Shown: positions 22,001 to 32,907 of the stretch, in pieces
How the letters are laid out: each line of letters starts with the position of its first letter
Numbering within the stretch: the stretch's first letter is position 1
Source of the DNA: Auanema rhodensis
Taxonomy: Eukaryota > Nematoda > Chromadorea > Rhabditida > Rhabditidae
Length of the DNA stretch: 64,000 nucleotides
Reading direction: 5' to 3'
NCBI GenBank assembly: GCA_964057225.1
Contig: OZ059896.1
Coordinates: 12,818,501-12,882,500, forward strand
Notes under the pieces: generated by a model
Database searches by the model: none
Seen by the model: the letters and a program-made list of their open reading frames with translations, nothing else
What the model was told of the DNA's origin: nothing
Translations under genes and position numbers: made by a program

Positions 22001-23256
22001 AAACTTTTTCCAGTATATAGTATGTCGTTAAGGGATAATTTACCCTTAGGTTTAGCTGAAGCATCGAAAACAACTCGTAAAGGTTTATTCGGCTTGTTTG
22101 TATTCCATACCCCATGATGTGGAATATAATGACATATAATATCAGAATTATGATTATTGTTGGAAGTTTCAAAAGGAACTTCTTCAATGATACCGTTATC
22201 GATATAATCATCAATAATTTTCCTGTACATTTCCAATTTCGAAGGATTTGCTTGTAAACTTTTGAACAATGCCAAAAATCGATAAAAGGCTAAACCTTTA
22301 TTATTTGGTAATTGATGATAATTTGATTTCAATGGTAAAGGAGCTTCAATACGATGATTGGTTAGTGTCAACTGTTTTGAATAATCTTCGTAATAATCAA
22401 TAGTTGTGTCAATTCCAGCTTCAGAAGTATTAATTCCTAAGCTATGAATTTCAAATATGTATCGAAGCATATCATTATGTTGTAATGGTTTATCATTAAT
22501 TGTTATTAACGTAACAGAATGATTTTGATATGGTATTTCCCCATACAAGGTATAACCGAAACTGGTATTCTGCATTCTTAATGTAGAGGGTAACTCAAGT
22601 TCAGAATTCATATGAACGAATAACTTATAGCGATCTAATCCAATTAGAATATCTGGTTTAAATACCTGACCATCAATCATTGGATTAGCTAAAGTTATAT
22701 TGTTTCTTTTAATAAATGAACGATCATTATTGTCTAAAAGTGGAGCTCTTAATGATGTAGCTATGAATGGTTTCGTAAGCATGTTGGTTATGATGATACT
22801 GCCATTAGAAGTATGAAAAATAGTTTTCACTTCTTTACATTCATGTGTTTCGCTGAGGCCACCTATTCCAAAGAATGTGCGATGTTGAACTTTGTTAATA
22901 GGCAATTGAAGATCCTTAGCTATATCACTACGTATGAAAGACCGCATAGAGCCACTGTCAATCACTACCTTTACTGTGATATATTTATTTTGTGTGTAAC
23001 TGAATATATGTGTCATAGCTGTTTTCAATACAATTTGACTCATCTCGATATCATGGGTATCCTCGGTATGTGTAAGCAATTTTAATTGTGTATTCTTAGG
23101 TTCAGTAACTATTAATGTTACTGGTAGATGATTGAAAAATGCTGGTTGTACTGTAGGTACTGTTTGTGATACAGTTGGTGTAGAAATGATGTCATTTTTA
23201 TTTTGTGAGACTGTAAGGTCTGGAGTTTGTTGTCCTGCACTTTCTGTTATGATCAT
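19030..23256 (-). CDS. BEL-A Pol (protease-RT-RNase H-integrase) fused to envelope start
   Basis: Frame of 1408 codons; it is open from about 23306 and the ATG is only a formal start. Early residues carry an aspartic protease (VIDSGS near residue 101). The reverse transcriptase has YVDN where many families have YVDD. RNase H follows (VFADASS and VSDSS motifs). Integrase has the zinc region (CHLCNKY), D in GCDLFGP, D in RSDCGGNF and E in GGSWERMV. The usual integrase C-terminal domain is missing: soon after the catalytic Glu the frame passes into a hydrophobic signal-like segment (about residue 1235), a second membrane segment and a proline-rich stretch. A third hydrophobic stretch follows just before the stop. 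This looks like the beginning of an envelope gene joined in frame to integrase, by deletion or by design. Confidence 0.88.
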   Translation of the reverse strand: MIITESAGQQTPDLTVSQNKNDIISTPTVSQTVPTVQPAFFNHLPVTLIVTEPKNTQLKLLTHTEDTHDIEMSQIVLKTAMTHIFSYTQNKYITVKVVIDSGSMRSFIRSDIAKDLQLPINKVQHRTFFGIGGLSETHECKEVKTIFHTSNGSIIITNMLTKPFIATSLRAPLLDNNDRSFIKRNNITLANPMIDGQVFKPDILIGLDRYKLFVHMNSELELPSTLRMQNTSFGYTLYGEIPYQNHSVTLITINDKPLQHNDMLRYIFEIHSLGINTSEAGIDTTIDYYEDYSKQLTLTNHRIEAPLPLKSNYHQLPNNKGLAFYRFLALFKSLQANPSKLEMYRKIIDDYIDNGIIEEVPFETSNNNHNSDIICHYIPHHGVWNTNKPNKPLRVVFDASAKPKGKLSLNDILYTGKSFVNNIFNILIASRIKPIIITCDIQSAFLQVGLQKQHRDLCRFFWVKDPQGSCNSSNTKVFRFKRIPFGLTASPSILNMSVNWYLSSLNTDLSDEILNTLYVDNILLFADSIDEAQQKCSLTQQLFQNISMHVREFALNKSEALQHLHKDDILYDCALKILGVPYNALSDSLSIRFNIPELSTVTKRNALQQLHSVYDPLGITNPLILPLKVILRDNFALKTEWDDTIPSELSASWTSIINEINYAKVTVPRVLSPSIEEGTLWVFADASSTALAVCAYIQTNNKMSSILAGKSRLSPKTPITIPRMELLAIRLAMRLSHTILMELPCKKLNIVSDSSIALSWILTNKQLPDFIAKQVQNVQHMTRVLEEHSINVQFYHVTTDYNPADIGSQGANKYQLQESMWLLGPQWILNRTVQALIPYGSLQVMHVSPVSLLIAQAISVPLEHNLAYHNGHFATLRLLARLAKIIKIWHLKTFKNQNGHKLRNISQISTSYPVLTTDLKIIRTILIRQAQDHLIIDYLRRQYPGYHFYHDDNEIIRVRSRLQNSLLSYDTKNPIYLPRNSLFTQHIIMDAHRASFHQGKEFLITHLRQTYFIARAAAIIKQTLKKCHLCNKYQSLPFGTPDMPSLPKDRVILTKPFLNTGCDLFGPIMLKSGHKVYVCLFTCLTIRAIHLEMVYDQTATSFMNTFTRFIAQRGLPTTMRSDCGGNFILGAQLIETIQKSAEFNFTPADIVVHLAKNNINWLFNTPKSPWKGGSWERMVGITKNAMKKAIQRNKLTIILTTIDQNDVKPSTETNEKRVHTLPLQDHITYASRKNFKSAMTSAILIFTIISIFLPVASANSIVCDEAKFLSIHLLGNPHCAPHLAMWSLFLPLCCLFGILCCCIRIGFHQYRYNSWSNDIRYISSFFTLRPHTPEQNDIELGVIEPPPTSSENIPHIEPKLYPPFWKRGSRLSIISILTIFFINNATACTDHHVIHSVSTHYLNRYIWI

Positions 23257-23306
23257 GCTTGTGGACGATATAGGTTTTACAGGACTCTTTGTTTCACGAT
23301 CTAAAT

Positions 23307-24616
23307 TTAGACATAACTGTTATGCTCATTTTTGCATTTCGGGCATTTCGGTCGAGAACAATCACGACTGCGATGTGAAGTAAAGAAACAAAACCAGCAT
23401 ACTTCTTTGTTCTTTAAGATTTCACGTTTTTTCTGTGGTGTGTCATAAGTACGGCAATAATAAGATGGATGTCCTTCTTTACCACAAAAAACACAAGTCC
23501 AAATCTTTTTAGTGGATTTGTCGAAAGTTTTATCAACATGTTTTCCACGATTTGGTGAATTATGTGAGTCATGTTCTGAATTTCGTTTTCTAGTGTCCAT
23601 TAAACTGAATTCATAAATTCGTGAAGAGAGATGTGGATAAATGTCATCCATTGATTGATCTAGAGGATCTGGTTGACGATATAGTTCACTCATTATATAA
23701 TGAGGAAATTTTTCAGCGCAAATAGTAAAAAAAAATGCAGGACAAATATGACTTCCAGCGGCTGTAATTTGACGATCATAGCTTTGGATCAAATCAAATA
23801 ATTGCTTACAGCTTTTTGCATCAGAAGCAGGAGATAAATTTTTCATTTTCCTCAATAATTGAAGTTTATCTGTAGCATATCTCATATATGCATCTTCAAG
23901 TGCTTTTCTCAGTAAGAGATAGTCGTTTTCATTAGGTTCAATTCCCCTTATAACGACCAAAGCTTTATCGGATAAGCCTTCGAGTAAAATATTCACTTTA
24001 TCAAGTATGGAATATTGTGAATTTTGATGTATCATGTTATTAAATCTTGACCAATAGAGTTTGAAATTTTCGGGTGTACCATCGAAAGTCGGTATTTGTG
24101 TTACCGGACGTTGAATGTGATTGCTTGTTTGTAAGAATTGTAATAAATTGTAATAAATTTGTGTTGTTTCGGTACCAGTGCTTTCGATTACTTTTTCGTT
24201 CTTTTTCTCGGGAAGTAGTGATTCCACGAATGCAATTGCTGTTTTAATATGACTGATACGTTCAAGGAGTAATAATCTTTGTTCGTCAGCTATATTGTAA
24301 GTTTGACGATTGTTTGGATTTTCTTCAAGTTCTTTGTATAATGCTTTCATTTCGTTTCGAAGTTCCTTATCAGAATCTTTGAAAACGGTTTGGTATTTTC
24401 TATGTTTCTGTTCACTGTGTCGAGAGCAGTAGAGAGCTCGTTCAATACCAATTCATGATTGCGTAAAGTTGATTGCAGTAAAATAATTCTATCGTATGTT
24501 ATTTCTGAATCAGATACCCCGGCGGGTTCGTTGTCGAGAAGATTTGCGTAACGTTTGAGCAAAACGGATAAGAAGTCGTATGAACGACGAATTTCGTCAA
24601 CAAATGAGGAGGCCAT
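23307..24616 (-). pseudogene. BEL-A Gag, two frames
   Basis: The first 89 codons start at ATG 24616 and run to 24347. A one-base frame change near 24380 moves the reading into a 347-codon frame (24350-23307). The second frame holds the BEL/Pao Gag core (PTFDGTPENFKLYWSRF) and two zinc-knuckle regions near the end (CVFCGKEGHPSYYC and CWFCFFTSHRSRDC plus CPKC). A stop at 23307 separates Gag from the Pol frame, which continues one phase away with no slippery heptamer visible. I therefore read both frame changes as mutations rather than programmed shifts. Confidence 0.8.
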
Positions 24617-24827
24617 TTCTAACGCTGTGTGAGGCGTAATAGGTAAGCTTCTATAGCTGATAATGATGAATAAAATTCAAAAAATGAGAGAGAACAAGAA
24701 GTGAAAGTTGTACAAAGTACAACAAATGAGTATGAGATATACGACTTGTCGTATCTTGGAGCGTTATTATGCTCCGAAATTATATCGATTACTGCAGGCA
24801 AATTCACGCCTGAGCTGATGGACTTAA

Positions 24828-24839
24828 GAGTCGCCACCA
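24828..24839 (-). other. Candidate primer-binding site of BEL-A
   Basis: Minus-strand TGGTGGCGACTC lies between the putative LTR end and gag. It would pair with a tRNA ending GAGTCGCCACCA. I cannot name the amino acid with confidence. This site differs from the tRNA-Gln-type site used by E1-E3. Confidence 0.4.
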
Positions 24840-24841
24840 AA

Positions 24842-25250
24842 TTAAATGATAAAGTACCTGTTGAAGCAGTGACCTGAGTCGTGATGGTCGATGCACCAAT
24901 GTCGCTTCGGCGAAGGTATTCCGTGTGATAGTTTTCCGCTGAGAATCGAATAACAAATAATCAGTGGTAGAATGCTTTATTAAAGAACTAACAATTCAAC
25001 AAAATATAGATCGTCTATAGTCCGTTGAGGTTTGGTTGAGGTATATCTTGTATTTTTCGATCCCAAAGATGAAGATATAGGAAGGCGGGCCGAAAAGTAC
25101 AATCTGAAATAGACAAAGTAAAGAAAAACGATAAAAACAAAACTGAAATGGAACAAAACATAGAAAAAAAGATAAAAAAAGAAAAAATAATCGCTAACCG
25201 CGACAAAAAGGGAGGATTGAATCTCATATATGACAATTCTCTTGTGAGAT
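24842..25250 (-). repeat. BEL-A 5' LTR region, approximate
   Basis: The stretch lies upstream of the candidate primer-binding site and contains an AATAAA signal on the minus strand near 24975. No second copy is in the window, so both ends are approximate. The frame at 25015-25236 shows no recognisable domain. Confidence 0.4.
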
Positions 25251-25258
25251 ATTACAGT

Positions 25259-25330
25259 GGTTCCGTGGTGTAGTGGTTAGCACTCAGGACTCTGAATCCT
25301 GCGACCCGAGTTCAAATCTCGGCGGAACCT
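25259..25330 (+). tRNA. tRNA-Gln (anticodon CTG)
   Basis: 72 nt that fold as a cloverleaf. The acceptor stem is GGTTCCG with CGGAACC, the anticodon stem is CAGGA with TCCTG around loop CTCTGAA, and the T arm is CCGAG with loop TTCAAAT. The discriminator base is T and CCA is not encoded. A box and B box (GTTCAAATC) are present, so Pol III transcription is plausible. Its mature 3' end pairs with 10 nt of the primer-binding sites of E1, E2 and E3. The gene touches the left inverted repeat of the Mutator-like element. Confidence 0.93.
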
Positions 25331-25902
25331 TCAACTTTTTTATGTTTCTTTAGTTTTTGTCTGGAACTTTGAGTATTCGAAAATAAATATTTACTACACT
25401 AGCAAGCGGAAGAAAACCTTATACTAGTTCATTGTTTTTTTTTAAATTTGTTTCGGTATATTTATTTTTTCACTCTCAAATCGGCAAGCACCTGCTGCAC
25501 ATGTGCGAGTATTCGAGTAACCGATGCCCAAACGAGCCACGCTTAGAAAATGAGGCTGACATAACACGTTTTTCACTCCTACCCAGATTGATTGCTTTAG
25601 AGACATTCCTGTCTTATCTCATTATATTCTCTATTTTGATTTTTCTAAATTTTCATTAATGTATAATTCAAACTGTAATTTCTTGTGATCAGATTGTTAA
25701 TCGTTATATCTGTGAACGTTTCTCGCAAAATAGTAAGTAGAGTGTTCAGTTGTGCCCACTCAACAAAGAAAGTAGAAGAACACATATATTTAGAGCAAAA
25801 AAAGTGCGGAAAAGTCGTTATCTCGTTAACATCAGTTTCACTGCCCAAAACTCTGTTTCTTAATGTCCGAGGTCATATGATGAAATCTAATTTCGCACTT
25901 AG
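25331..25902 (+). repeat. Left inverted repeat of MULE
   Basis: The reverse complement of this sequence, with small indels, lies at 32809-33409. Landmark words shared by both arms include ACTCCTACCCAGATTGAT and GTCCGAGGTCATATGATGA. The innermost 100 bp or so also ends each 1944-bp unit. Confidence 0.85.
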
Positions 25903-27075
25903 TTGTTGAAAATCAAACAAGATTCTTCTCAATTGACCACAACTACAGCACCAAACTTGGAAAAGTACAATCAGCTGAGTTCAAACTTCGAGAAAGTTAA
26001 AATTTCGAATCTCCTCTCAATCATTTTGTTCCTCCTTCTTTCTTTTTTGTTTTACACAAAAGGGAGGATTAAATCTCATATATGACAATTCTCTTGTGAG
26101 AAATTACAGTGGTTCCGTGGGCCTTTAAACATTGACCCAAGTCACAAAGACCCAATCATTACCCCATCCTCACCCGTTGCTGGAAATATCACAAGCACCC
26201 CTGGACACAATACCCCATTATGACCCTATCATGTACACCCCTATTTTGTTTAGAACGAACACAATTTAAGTAACCGGTATCATTTCCTTTATCCCCTGCA
26301 TCCTTTGATTATTTACATATATTCAACAAAGGGTTAGCATAAATCATTAATTTTTCTTTATTCGTGTTTTAGGTTCACTTTTGATGAGATTCTTCCAAGC
26401 ATTCCATATCATGAAGTATTCCAAAAAGGTACAACAATTACTTACATTGTTCAGAAAGATGCTTTCAAGCATATTTTGGATATAACGCAAGATTGGTACA
26501 GTTCCTGGTCAGGATGCGGTTGTATGTTTTCAAAAGTTTTATTAAAACTAAATTCCTTGTTAAAGATAATGAGAAAAAAATGCTAGTCTCTAACAAAACT
26601 AAAACTAATCCCAAAAATCTTATTTTTGACGACAATTCCCAAACGTATATAGCCGTTGATTTCGAAAATGATGTGAAACTGAAAATTTTCAAAAACCAAC
26701 ACCCGAAAAATTGTTTTCTGAGACGAGAAGTAGATAATACTGCATTTAAAAAAAATTTTTTATTTTTAGATTGCTTACATCGCGAATAAGAACGTTGTAT
26801 TGACTCCCATCATTTTTTCGTATACTGCAACGGTATTTTGTTATAAATAGTTTTTTTTTAATTATTTAAAGCCTATGAAGAATGACGTTTTTGTACATTG
26901 GGCTAATTGTGAAAAGCGAATTTTGCCGTCTTTATCCATCGATGTAAAATCAGCAATGGAATATCGCACTACTGCTGAGACAAAAAGATCTATTTCTGCT
27001 TTTCATGAATCTCCAATAAGTACGAAACAAGCACGTATATTTGTTTTTTTTCAGTTTCACTTATATTATTTTAGA
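25903..27075 (+). other. Left internal segment of MULE
   Basis: Single-copy segment before the first core unit. It contains a truncated tRNA-Gln upstream flank (26062-26120). Two short open frames (26493-26789 and 26875-27078) could be the transposase amino-terminal region, although I recognise no domain in them. A GC-richer stretch at 26121-26260 shows no feature. Confidence 0.45.
26062..26120 (+). repeat. tRNA-Gln 5' flank and first 10 nt, truncated copy
   Basis: This repeats the upstream flank of the tRNA gene (ATCTCATATATGACAATTC and neighbours) and the first ten bases of the tRNA, GGTTCCGTGG. It then breaks into unrelated sequence. The complete copies are at 25212-25268 and, inverted, at 33739-33795. 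Confidence 0.85.
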
Positions 27076-29019
27076 TAAACAGTTTATCACGCAATGTGAA
27101 AAACCATGTTAAGTCCAGATGTGGAAGACGAGAATTAACAGATTCATCGAAATTAATGGATCGCTTTATTAATCATAACTCCCATTTAGAAGATATGCTC
27201 CCCATTAACATGAATCGGCCTGAGAATGGAGGTTAAAAATTACAGAACTTTTAGATATGAATAAGATATGGTCAGACATTGATATGAAATTTATAATTGG
27301 ATACCCTGTTGCGATGAAATGTTTCTTGAAAGATCTACCTACTAACTGCGAGTTAAATGAGCATAGAGAAATGGTTGAGCGTTTCATGACAATGGAAGAA
27401 TCAGATGCTGATACTATTTTCAGTTAGTTATTGTTCATTACATAAGCATATTCAACACTTAGACAAGCACTTGCAATGGGTAAACAAATCAGGTTCATTG
27501 CCTGTAATTGGTTCAAGTTTGTTAATTGATACTACTTTTGATTTGAGTGATATGTATCTTACTATTGCATTGGGATTGAGTGAAACATTCTTGTGAGTAT
27601 TATTTTTAATATTATATATAGCATACTTTGTAGAACCAAATCTTCTGGAAAAAATTGTGGCATTATATTAGCTGTGTTGTTTCATACAAAGAAGAATAAA
27701 GAAGCGCATGAATATTTTGCTCAATATTTAAATTTGAAACTCTACTCTTTTTCGACTGAGAAACGCATTGGCACTATTCTTACAGATGGTGAAGAAGCTC
27801 TTTCTGTGTACAAATCGGTAATTGATTCTATCAAGACTATTTTAAAGTTGCTCCAGGGACTAGTCATGAAAGATGCACTACATATCCGCTGCGATATGCA
27901 TCGTTTACAAAACGTTAAAGAAATTGTTGGTCCTGGAGAGCAGTTCGATAAAATTAAAAATGTGCTGTATGGGTATAAAGAAAAAGTTGCTTCCGAAAAG
28001 TTGCTTTTATTATTGAACAAGTTTTTCAGACATCAGAAGAACTGATATTACTGAAAGGTATCCTTGGAAGTCTAAATTGGAACTCGTATGAACGGCGTTG
28101 GAATAACTTCAGAGATGGTTGCGAAGGACGTCTACGAGATTGGTGATACTGGAGTCATGTTCAAATTAAACTTATCAAATTTAGGCTTGACAACGAACTT
28201 ATTAGAAAGTAGAAACAACTATTTGAAAAACCACATAACTAGTTCACTACCTGCAGACCGTGTCGCTGATATTTTATTACATCTACACAAAGGTAGGTGT
28301 TCGATAATATTGGAAAGTCATTCCTAATTATAGAGGAGGTGAAAAATCGCATCAAAGTAATCCGGAATATTTCTGATACAATCACCACTCATAACGTTAT
28401 CAATTACTACCAATGGAAAGCGATGAGCAAAATGGAGAAAAACCATATTTTAAAAAATTTTGGATTAGAAGACTACTTCAACATAGGCAAATACATTGAA
28501 TACCCTTCATGGATTCTCAAAGGTTAGAATCATTTAGAAATTTGAACATGGTATAGTTTTCAAGCCGATGGCAAAACTACGGAGGATGCTTTTCTGTCTT
28601 CTATTGAAAAACTTGTTGTTCACAACACTGACAATAATGCAAAAATCTCATTTGTCATAGAGGATGATAATTTCACAAAGTCGGTGGTGAATTAACATTG
28701 TAATTTCAGTTTGTTAATTACATTTAGTGTTGCTGCCGTTATACTTAAAGAAAATCAGCTTCGTTGTTACTCAATTGAATGTATGAAAAATATCAATTAT
28801 TCTTATTTTTTTCGCAAACATATGTATTCAAGCATAACTTAAGATATGTAATATTCTTTTTCTTATTAGGTTTGTTGTTATGGAACGTGTTGCACGTTTT
28901 TTACTCCTACCCAGATTGATAAGTGCAAAATTAGATATCATCATATGACCTCGGACATTAAGAAACAGAGTTTTGGGCAGTGAAACTGATGTTAACGAGA
29001 TAACAACTTTTCCGCACTT
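27076..29019 (+). repeat. MULE core unit 1 (1944 bp)
   Basis: First of three head-to-tail copies at an exact spacing of 1944 bp. The unit ends with about 100 bp of the inner right inverted repeat. Only isolated single-base differences are visible between units (for example GATTGAG against GATTAAG near 27577). Confidence 0.97.
27230..28527 (+). pseudogene. MULE transposase remnant, unit 1
   Basis: The reading passes through several frames. Recognisable MULE transposase features in order are LIDTTFDLSDMYL (first catalytic Asp region), GIILAVLFHTKKNKEAHEYF, TILTDGEEAL (second Asp region), IRCDMHRLQN (the C/H region) and TNLLESRNNYLK near the end. A 41-nt GT..AG interval at 27593-27633 joins two of these parts in frame and looks like an intron. 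Other frame changes, such as the one near 28005 between LLLLLNKFF and SEELILLKG, look like mutations. All three units share them, so they predate the triplication. The family is inferred from these motifs. Confidence 0.68.
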
Positions 29020-30963
29020 TAAACAGTTTATCACGCAATGTGAAAAACCATGTTAAGTCCAGATGTGGAAGACGAGAATTAACAGATTCATCGAAATTAA
29101 TGGATCGCTTTATTAATCATAACTCCCATTTAGAAGATATGCTCCCCATTAACATGAATCGGCCTGAGAATGGAGGTTAAAAATTACAGAACTTTTAGAT
29201 ATGAATAAGATATGGTCAGACATTGATATGAAATTTATAATTGGATACCCTGTTGCGATGAAATGTTTCTTGAAAGATCTACCTACTAACTGCGAGTTAA
29301 ATGAGCATAGAGAAATGGTTGAGCGTTTCATGACAATGGAAGAATCAGATGCTGATACTATTTTCAGTTAGTTATTGTTCATTACATAAGCATATTCAAC
29401 ACTTAGACAAGCACTTGCAATGGGTAAACAAATCAGGTTCATTGCCTGTAATTGGTTCAAGTTTGTTAATTGATACTACTTTTGATTTGAGTGATATGTA
29501 TCTTACTATTGCATTGGGATTAAGTGAAACATTCTTGTGAGTATTATTTTTAATATTATATATAGCATACTTTGTAGAACCAAATCTTCTGGAAAAAATT
29601 GTGGCATTATATTAGCTGTGTTGTTTCATACAAAGAAGAATAAAGAAGCGCATGAATATTTTGCTCAATATTTAAATTTGAAACTCTACTCTTTTTCGAC
29701 TGAGAAACGCATTGGCACTATTCTTACAGATGGTGAAGAAGCTCTTTCTGTGTACAAATCGGTAATTGATTCTATCAAGACTATTTTAAAGTTGCTCCAG
29801 GGACTAGTCATGAAAGATGCACTACATATCCGCTGCGATATGCATCGTTTACAAAACGTTAAAGAAATTGTTGGTCCTGGAGAGCAGTTCGATAAAATTA
29901 AAAATGTGCTGTATGGGTATAAAGAAAAAGTTGCTTCCGAAAAGTTGCTTTTATTATTGAACAAGTTTTTCAGACATCAGAAGAACTGATATTACTGAAA
30001 GGTATCCTTGGAAGTCTAAATTGGAACTCGTATGAACGGCGTTGGAATAACTTCAGAGATGGTTGCGAAGGACGTCTACGAGATTGGTGATACTGGAGTC
30101 ATGTTCAAATTAAACTTATCAAATTTAGGCTTGACAACGAACTTATTAGAAAGTAGAAACAACTATTTGAAAAACCACATAACTAGTTCACTACCTGCAG
30201 ACCGTGTCGCTGATATTTTATTACATCTACACAAAGGTAGGTGTTCGATAATATTGGAAAGTCATTCCTAATTATAGAGGAGGTGAAAAATCGCATCAAA
30301 GTAATCCGGAATATTTCTGATACAATCACCACTCATAACGTTATCAATTACTACCAATGGAAAGCGATGAGCAAAATGGAGAAAAACCATATTTTAAAAA
30401 ATTTTGGATTAGAAGACTACTTCAACATAGGCAAATACATTGAATACCCTTCATGGATTCTCAAAGGTTAGAATCATTTAGAAATTTGAACATGGTATAG
30501 TTTTCAAGCCAATGGCAAAACTACGGAGGATGCTTTTCTGTCTTCTATTGAAAAACTTGTTGTTCACAACACTGACAATAATGCAAAAATCTCATTTGTC
30601 ATAGAGGATGATAATTTCACAAAGTCGGTGGTGAATTAACATTGTAATTTCAGTTTGTTAATTACATTTAGTGTTGCTGCCGTTATACTTAAAGAAAATC
30701 AGCTTCGTTGTTACTCAATTGAATGTATGAAAAATATCAATTATTCTTATTTTTTTCGCAAACATATGTATTCAAGCATAACTTAAGATATGTAATATTC
30801 TTTTTCTTATTAGGTTTGTTGTTATGGAACGTGTTGCACGTTTTTTACTCCTACCCAGATTGATAAGTGCAAAATTAGATATCATCATATGACCTCGGAC
30901 ATTAAGAAACAGAGTTTTGGGCAGTGAAACTGATGTTAACGAGATAACAACTTTTCCGCACTT
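29020..30963 (+). repeat. MULE core unit 2 (1944 bp)
   Basis: Second tandem copy, with the same transposase remnant and the same frame breaks. A single-base difference (AAGCCAATGG for AAGCCGATGG near 30507) separates it from units 1 and 3. Confidence 0.97.
29174..30471 (+). pseudogene. MULE transposase remnant, unit 2
   Basis: Copy of the remnant at 27230-28527, offset by 1944 bp, with the same putative 41-nt intron (29537-29577) and the same broken frames. Confidence 0.66.
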
Positions 30964-32907
30964 TAAACAGTTTATCACGCAATGTGAAAAACCATGTTAA
31001 GTCCAGATGTGGAAGACGAGAATTAACAGATTCATCGAAATTAATGGATCGCTTTATTAATCATAACTCCCATTTAGAAGATATGCTCCCCATTAACATG
31101 AATCGGCCTGAGAATGGAGGTTAAAAATTACAGAACTTTTAGATATGAATAAGATATGGTCAGACATTGATATGAAATTTATAATTGGATACCCTGTTGC
31201 GATGAAATGTTTCTTGAAAGATCTACCTACTAACTGCGAGTTAAATGAGCATAGAGAAATGGTTGAGCGTTTCATGACAATGGAAGAATCAGATGCTGAT
31301 ACTATTTTCAGTTAGTTATTGTTCATTACATAAGCATATTCAACACTTAGACAAGCACTTGCAATGGGTAAACAAATCAGGTTCATTGCCTGTAATTGGT
31401 TCAAGTTTGTTAATTGATACTACTTTTGATTTGAGTGATATGTATCTTACTATTGCATTGGGATTAAGTGAAACATTCTTGTGAGTATTATTTTTAATAT
31501 TATATATAGCATACTTTGTAGAACCAAATCTTCTGGAAAAAATTGTGGCATTATATTAGCTGTGTTGTTTCATACAAAGAAGAATAAAGAAGCGCATGAA
31601 TATTTTGCTCAATATTTAAATTTGAAACTCTACTCTTTTTCGACTGAGAAACGCATTGGCACTATTCTTACAGATGGTGAAGAAGCTCTTTCTGTGTACA
31701 AATCGGTAATTGATTCTATCAAGACTATTTTAAAGTTGCTCCAGGGACTAGTCATGAAAGATGCACTACATATCCGCTGCGATATGCATCGTTTACAAAA
31801 CGTTAAAGAAATTGTTGGTCCTGGAGAGCAGTTCGATAAAATTAAAAATGTGCTGTATGGGTATAAAGAAAAAGTTGCTTCCGAAAAGTTGCTTTTATTA
31901 TTGAACAAGTTTTTCAGACATCAGAAGAACTGATATTACTGAAAGGTATCCTTGGAAGTCTAAATTGGAACTCGTATGAACGGCGTTGGAATAACTTCAG
32001 AGATGGTTGCGAAGGACGTCTACGAGATTGGTGATACTGGAGTCATGTTCAAATTAAACTTATCAAATTTAGGCTTGACAACGAACTTATTAGAAAGTAG
32101 AAACAACTATTTGAAAAACCACATAACTAGTTCACTACCTGCAGACCGTGTCGCTGATATTTTATTACATCTACACAAAGGTAGGTGTTCGATAATATTG
32201 GAAAGTCATTCCTAATTATAGAGGAGGTGAAAAATCGCATCAAAGTAATCCGGAATATTTCTGATACAATCACCACTCATAACGTTATCAATTACTACCA
32301 ATGGAAAGCGATGAGCAAAATGGAGAAAAACCATATTTTAAAAAATTTTGGATTAGAAGACTACTTCAACATAGGCAAATACATTGAATACCCTTCATGG
32401 ATTCTCAAAGGTTAGAATCATTTAGAAATTTGAACATGGTATAGTTTTCAAGCCGATGGCAAAACTACGGAGGATGCTTTTCTGTCTTCTATTGAAAAAC
32501 TTGTTGTTCACAACACTGACAATAATGCAAAAATCTCATTTGTCATAGAGGATGATAATTTCACAAAGTCGGTGGTGAATTAACATTGTAATTTCAGTTT
32601 GTTAATTACATTTAGTGTTGCTGCCGTTATACTTAAAGAAAATCAGCTTCGTTGTTACTCAATTGAATGTATGAAAAATATCAATTATTCTTATTTTTTT
32701 CGCAAACATATGTATTCAAGCCTAACTTAAGATATGTAATATTCTTTTTCTTATTAGGTTTGTTGTTATGGAACGTGTTGCACGTTTTTTACTCCTACCC
32801 AGATTGATAAGTGCAAAATTAGATATCATCATATGACCTCGGACATTAAGAAACAGAGTTTTGGGCAGTGAAACTGATGTTAACGAGATAACAACTTTTC
32901 CGCACTT
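30964..32907 (+). repeat. MULE core unit 3 (1944 bp)
   Basis: Third tandem copy. It runs directly into the rest of the right inverted repeat at about 32908. It differs by single bases from the other units (AAGCCTAACT for AAGCATAACT near 32720). Confidence 0.97.
31118..32415 (+). pseudogene. MULE transposase remnant, unit 3
   Basis: Copy of the remnant at 27230-28527, offset by 3888 bp, with the same breaks. Confidence 0.66.

Larger units (their letters stand above)
18817..25250 (-). mobile_element. BEL-A: BEL/Pao element with Phlebovirus-Gc-like envelope
   Basis: Minus-strand BEL/Pao retrotransposon, truncated in its envelope by E2. From the 5' end it has an LTR ending near 24841, a candidate primer-binding site at 24828-24839, gag with zinc knuckles, then a long frame with protease, reverse transcriptase, RNase H and integrase fused to an envelope start. 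The outer 5' boundary, somewhere between about 25010 and 25250, is not resolved because the 3' LTR is missing. Confidence 0.85.

Noticed and set aside
23257..23310. Programmed ribosomal frameshift between Gag and Pol of BEL-A
   Set aside because: No slippery heptamer or convincing stall site was seen, and another frame change inside Gag shows the copy is mutated.
25259..25330. tRNA-derived SINE rather than a tRNA gene
   Set aside because: The cloverleaf is complete and undamaged, and the shared part lies upstream as well as within the tRNA. There is no SINE body or A-rich tail after it.
27230..28527. hAT-type transposase
   Set aside because: No hAT C-terminal dimerisation motif was seen. 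The DTTF, TDGEEAL and C/H pattern plus very long inverted repeats fit MULE better.
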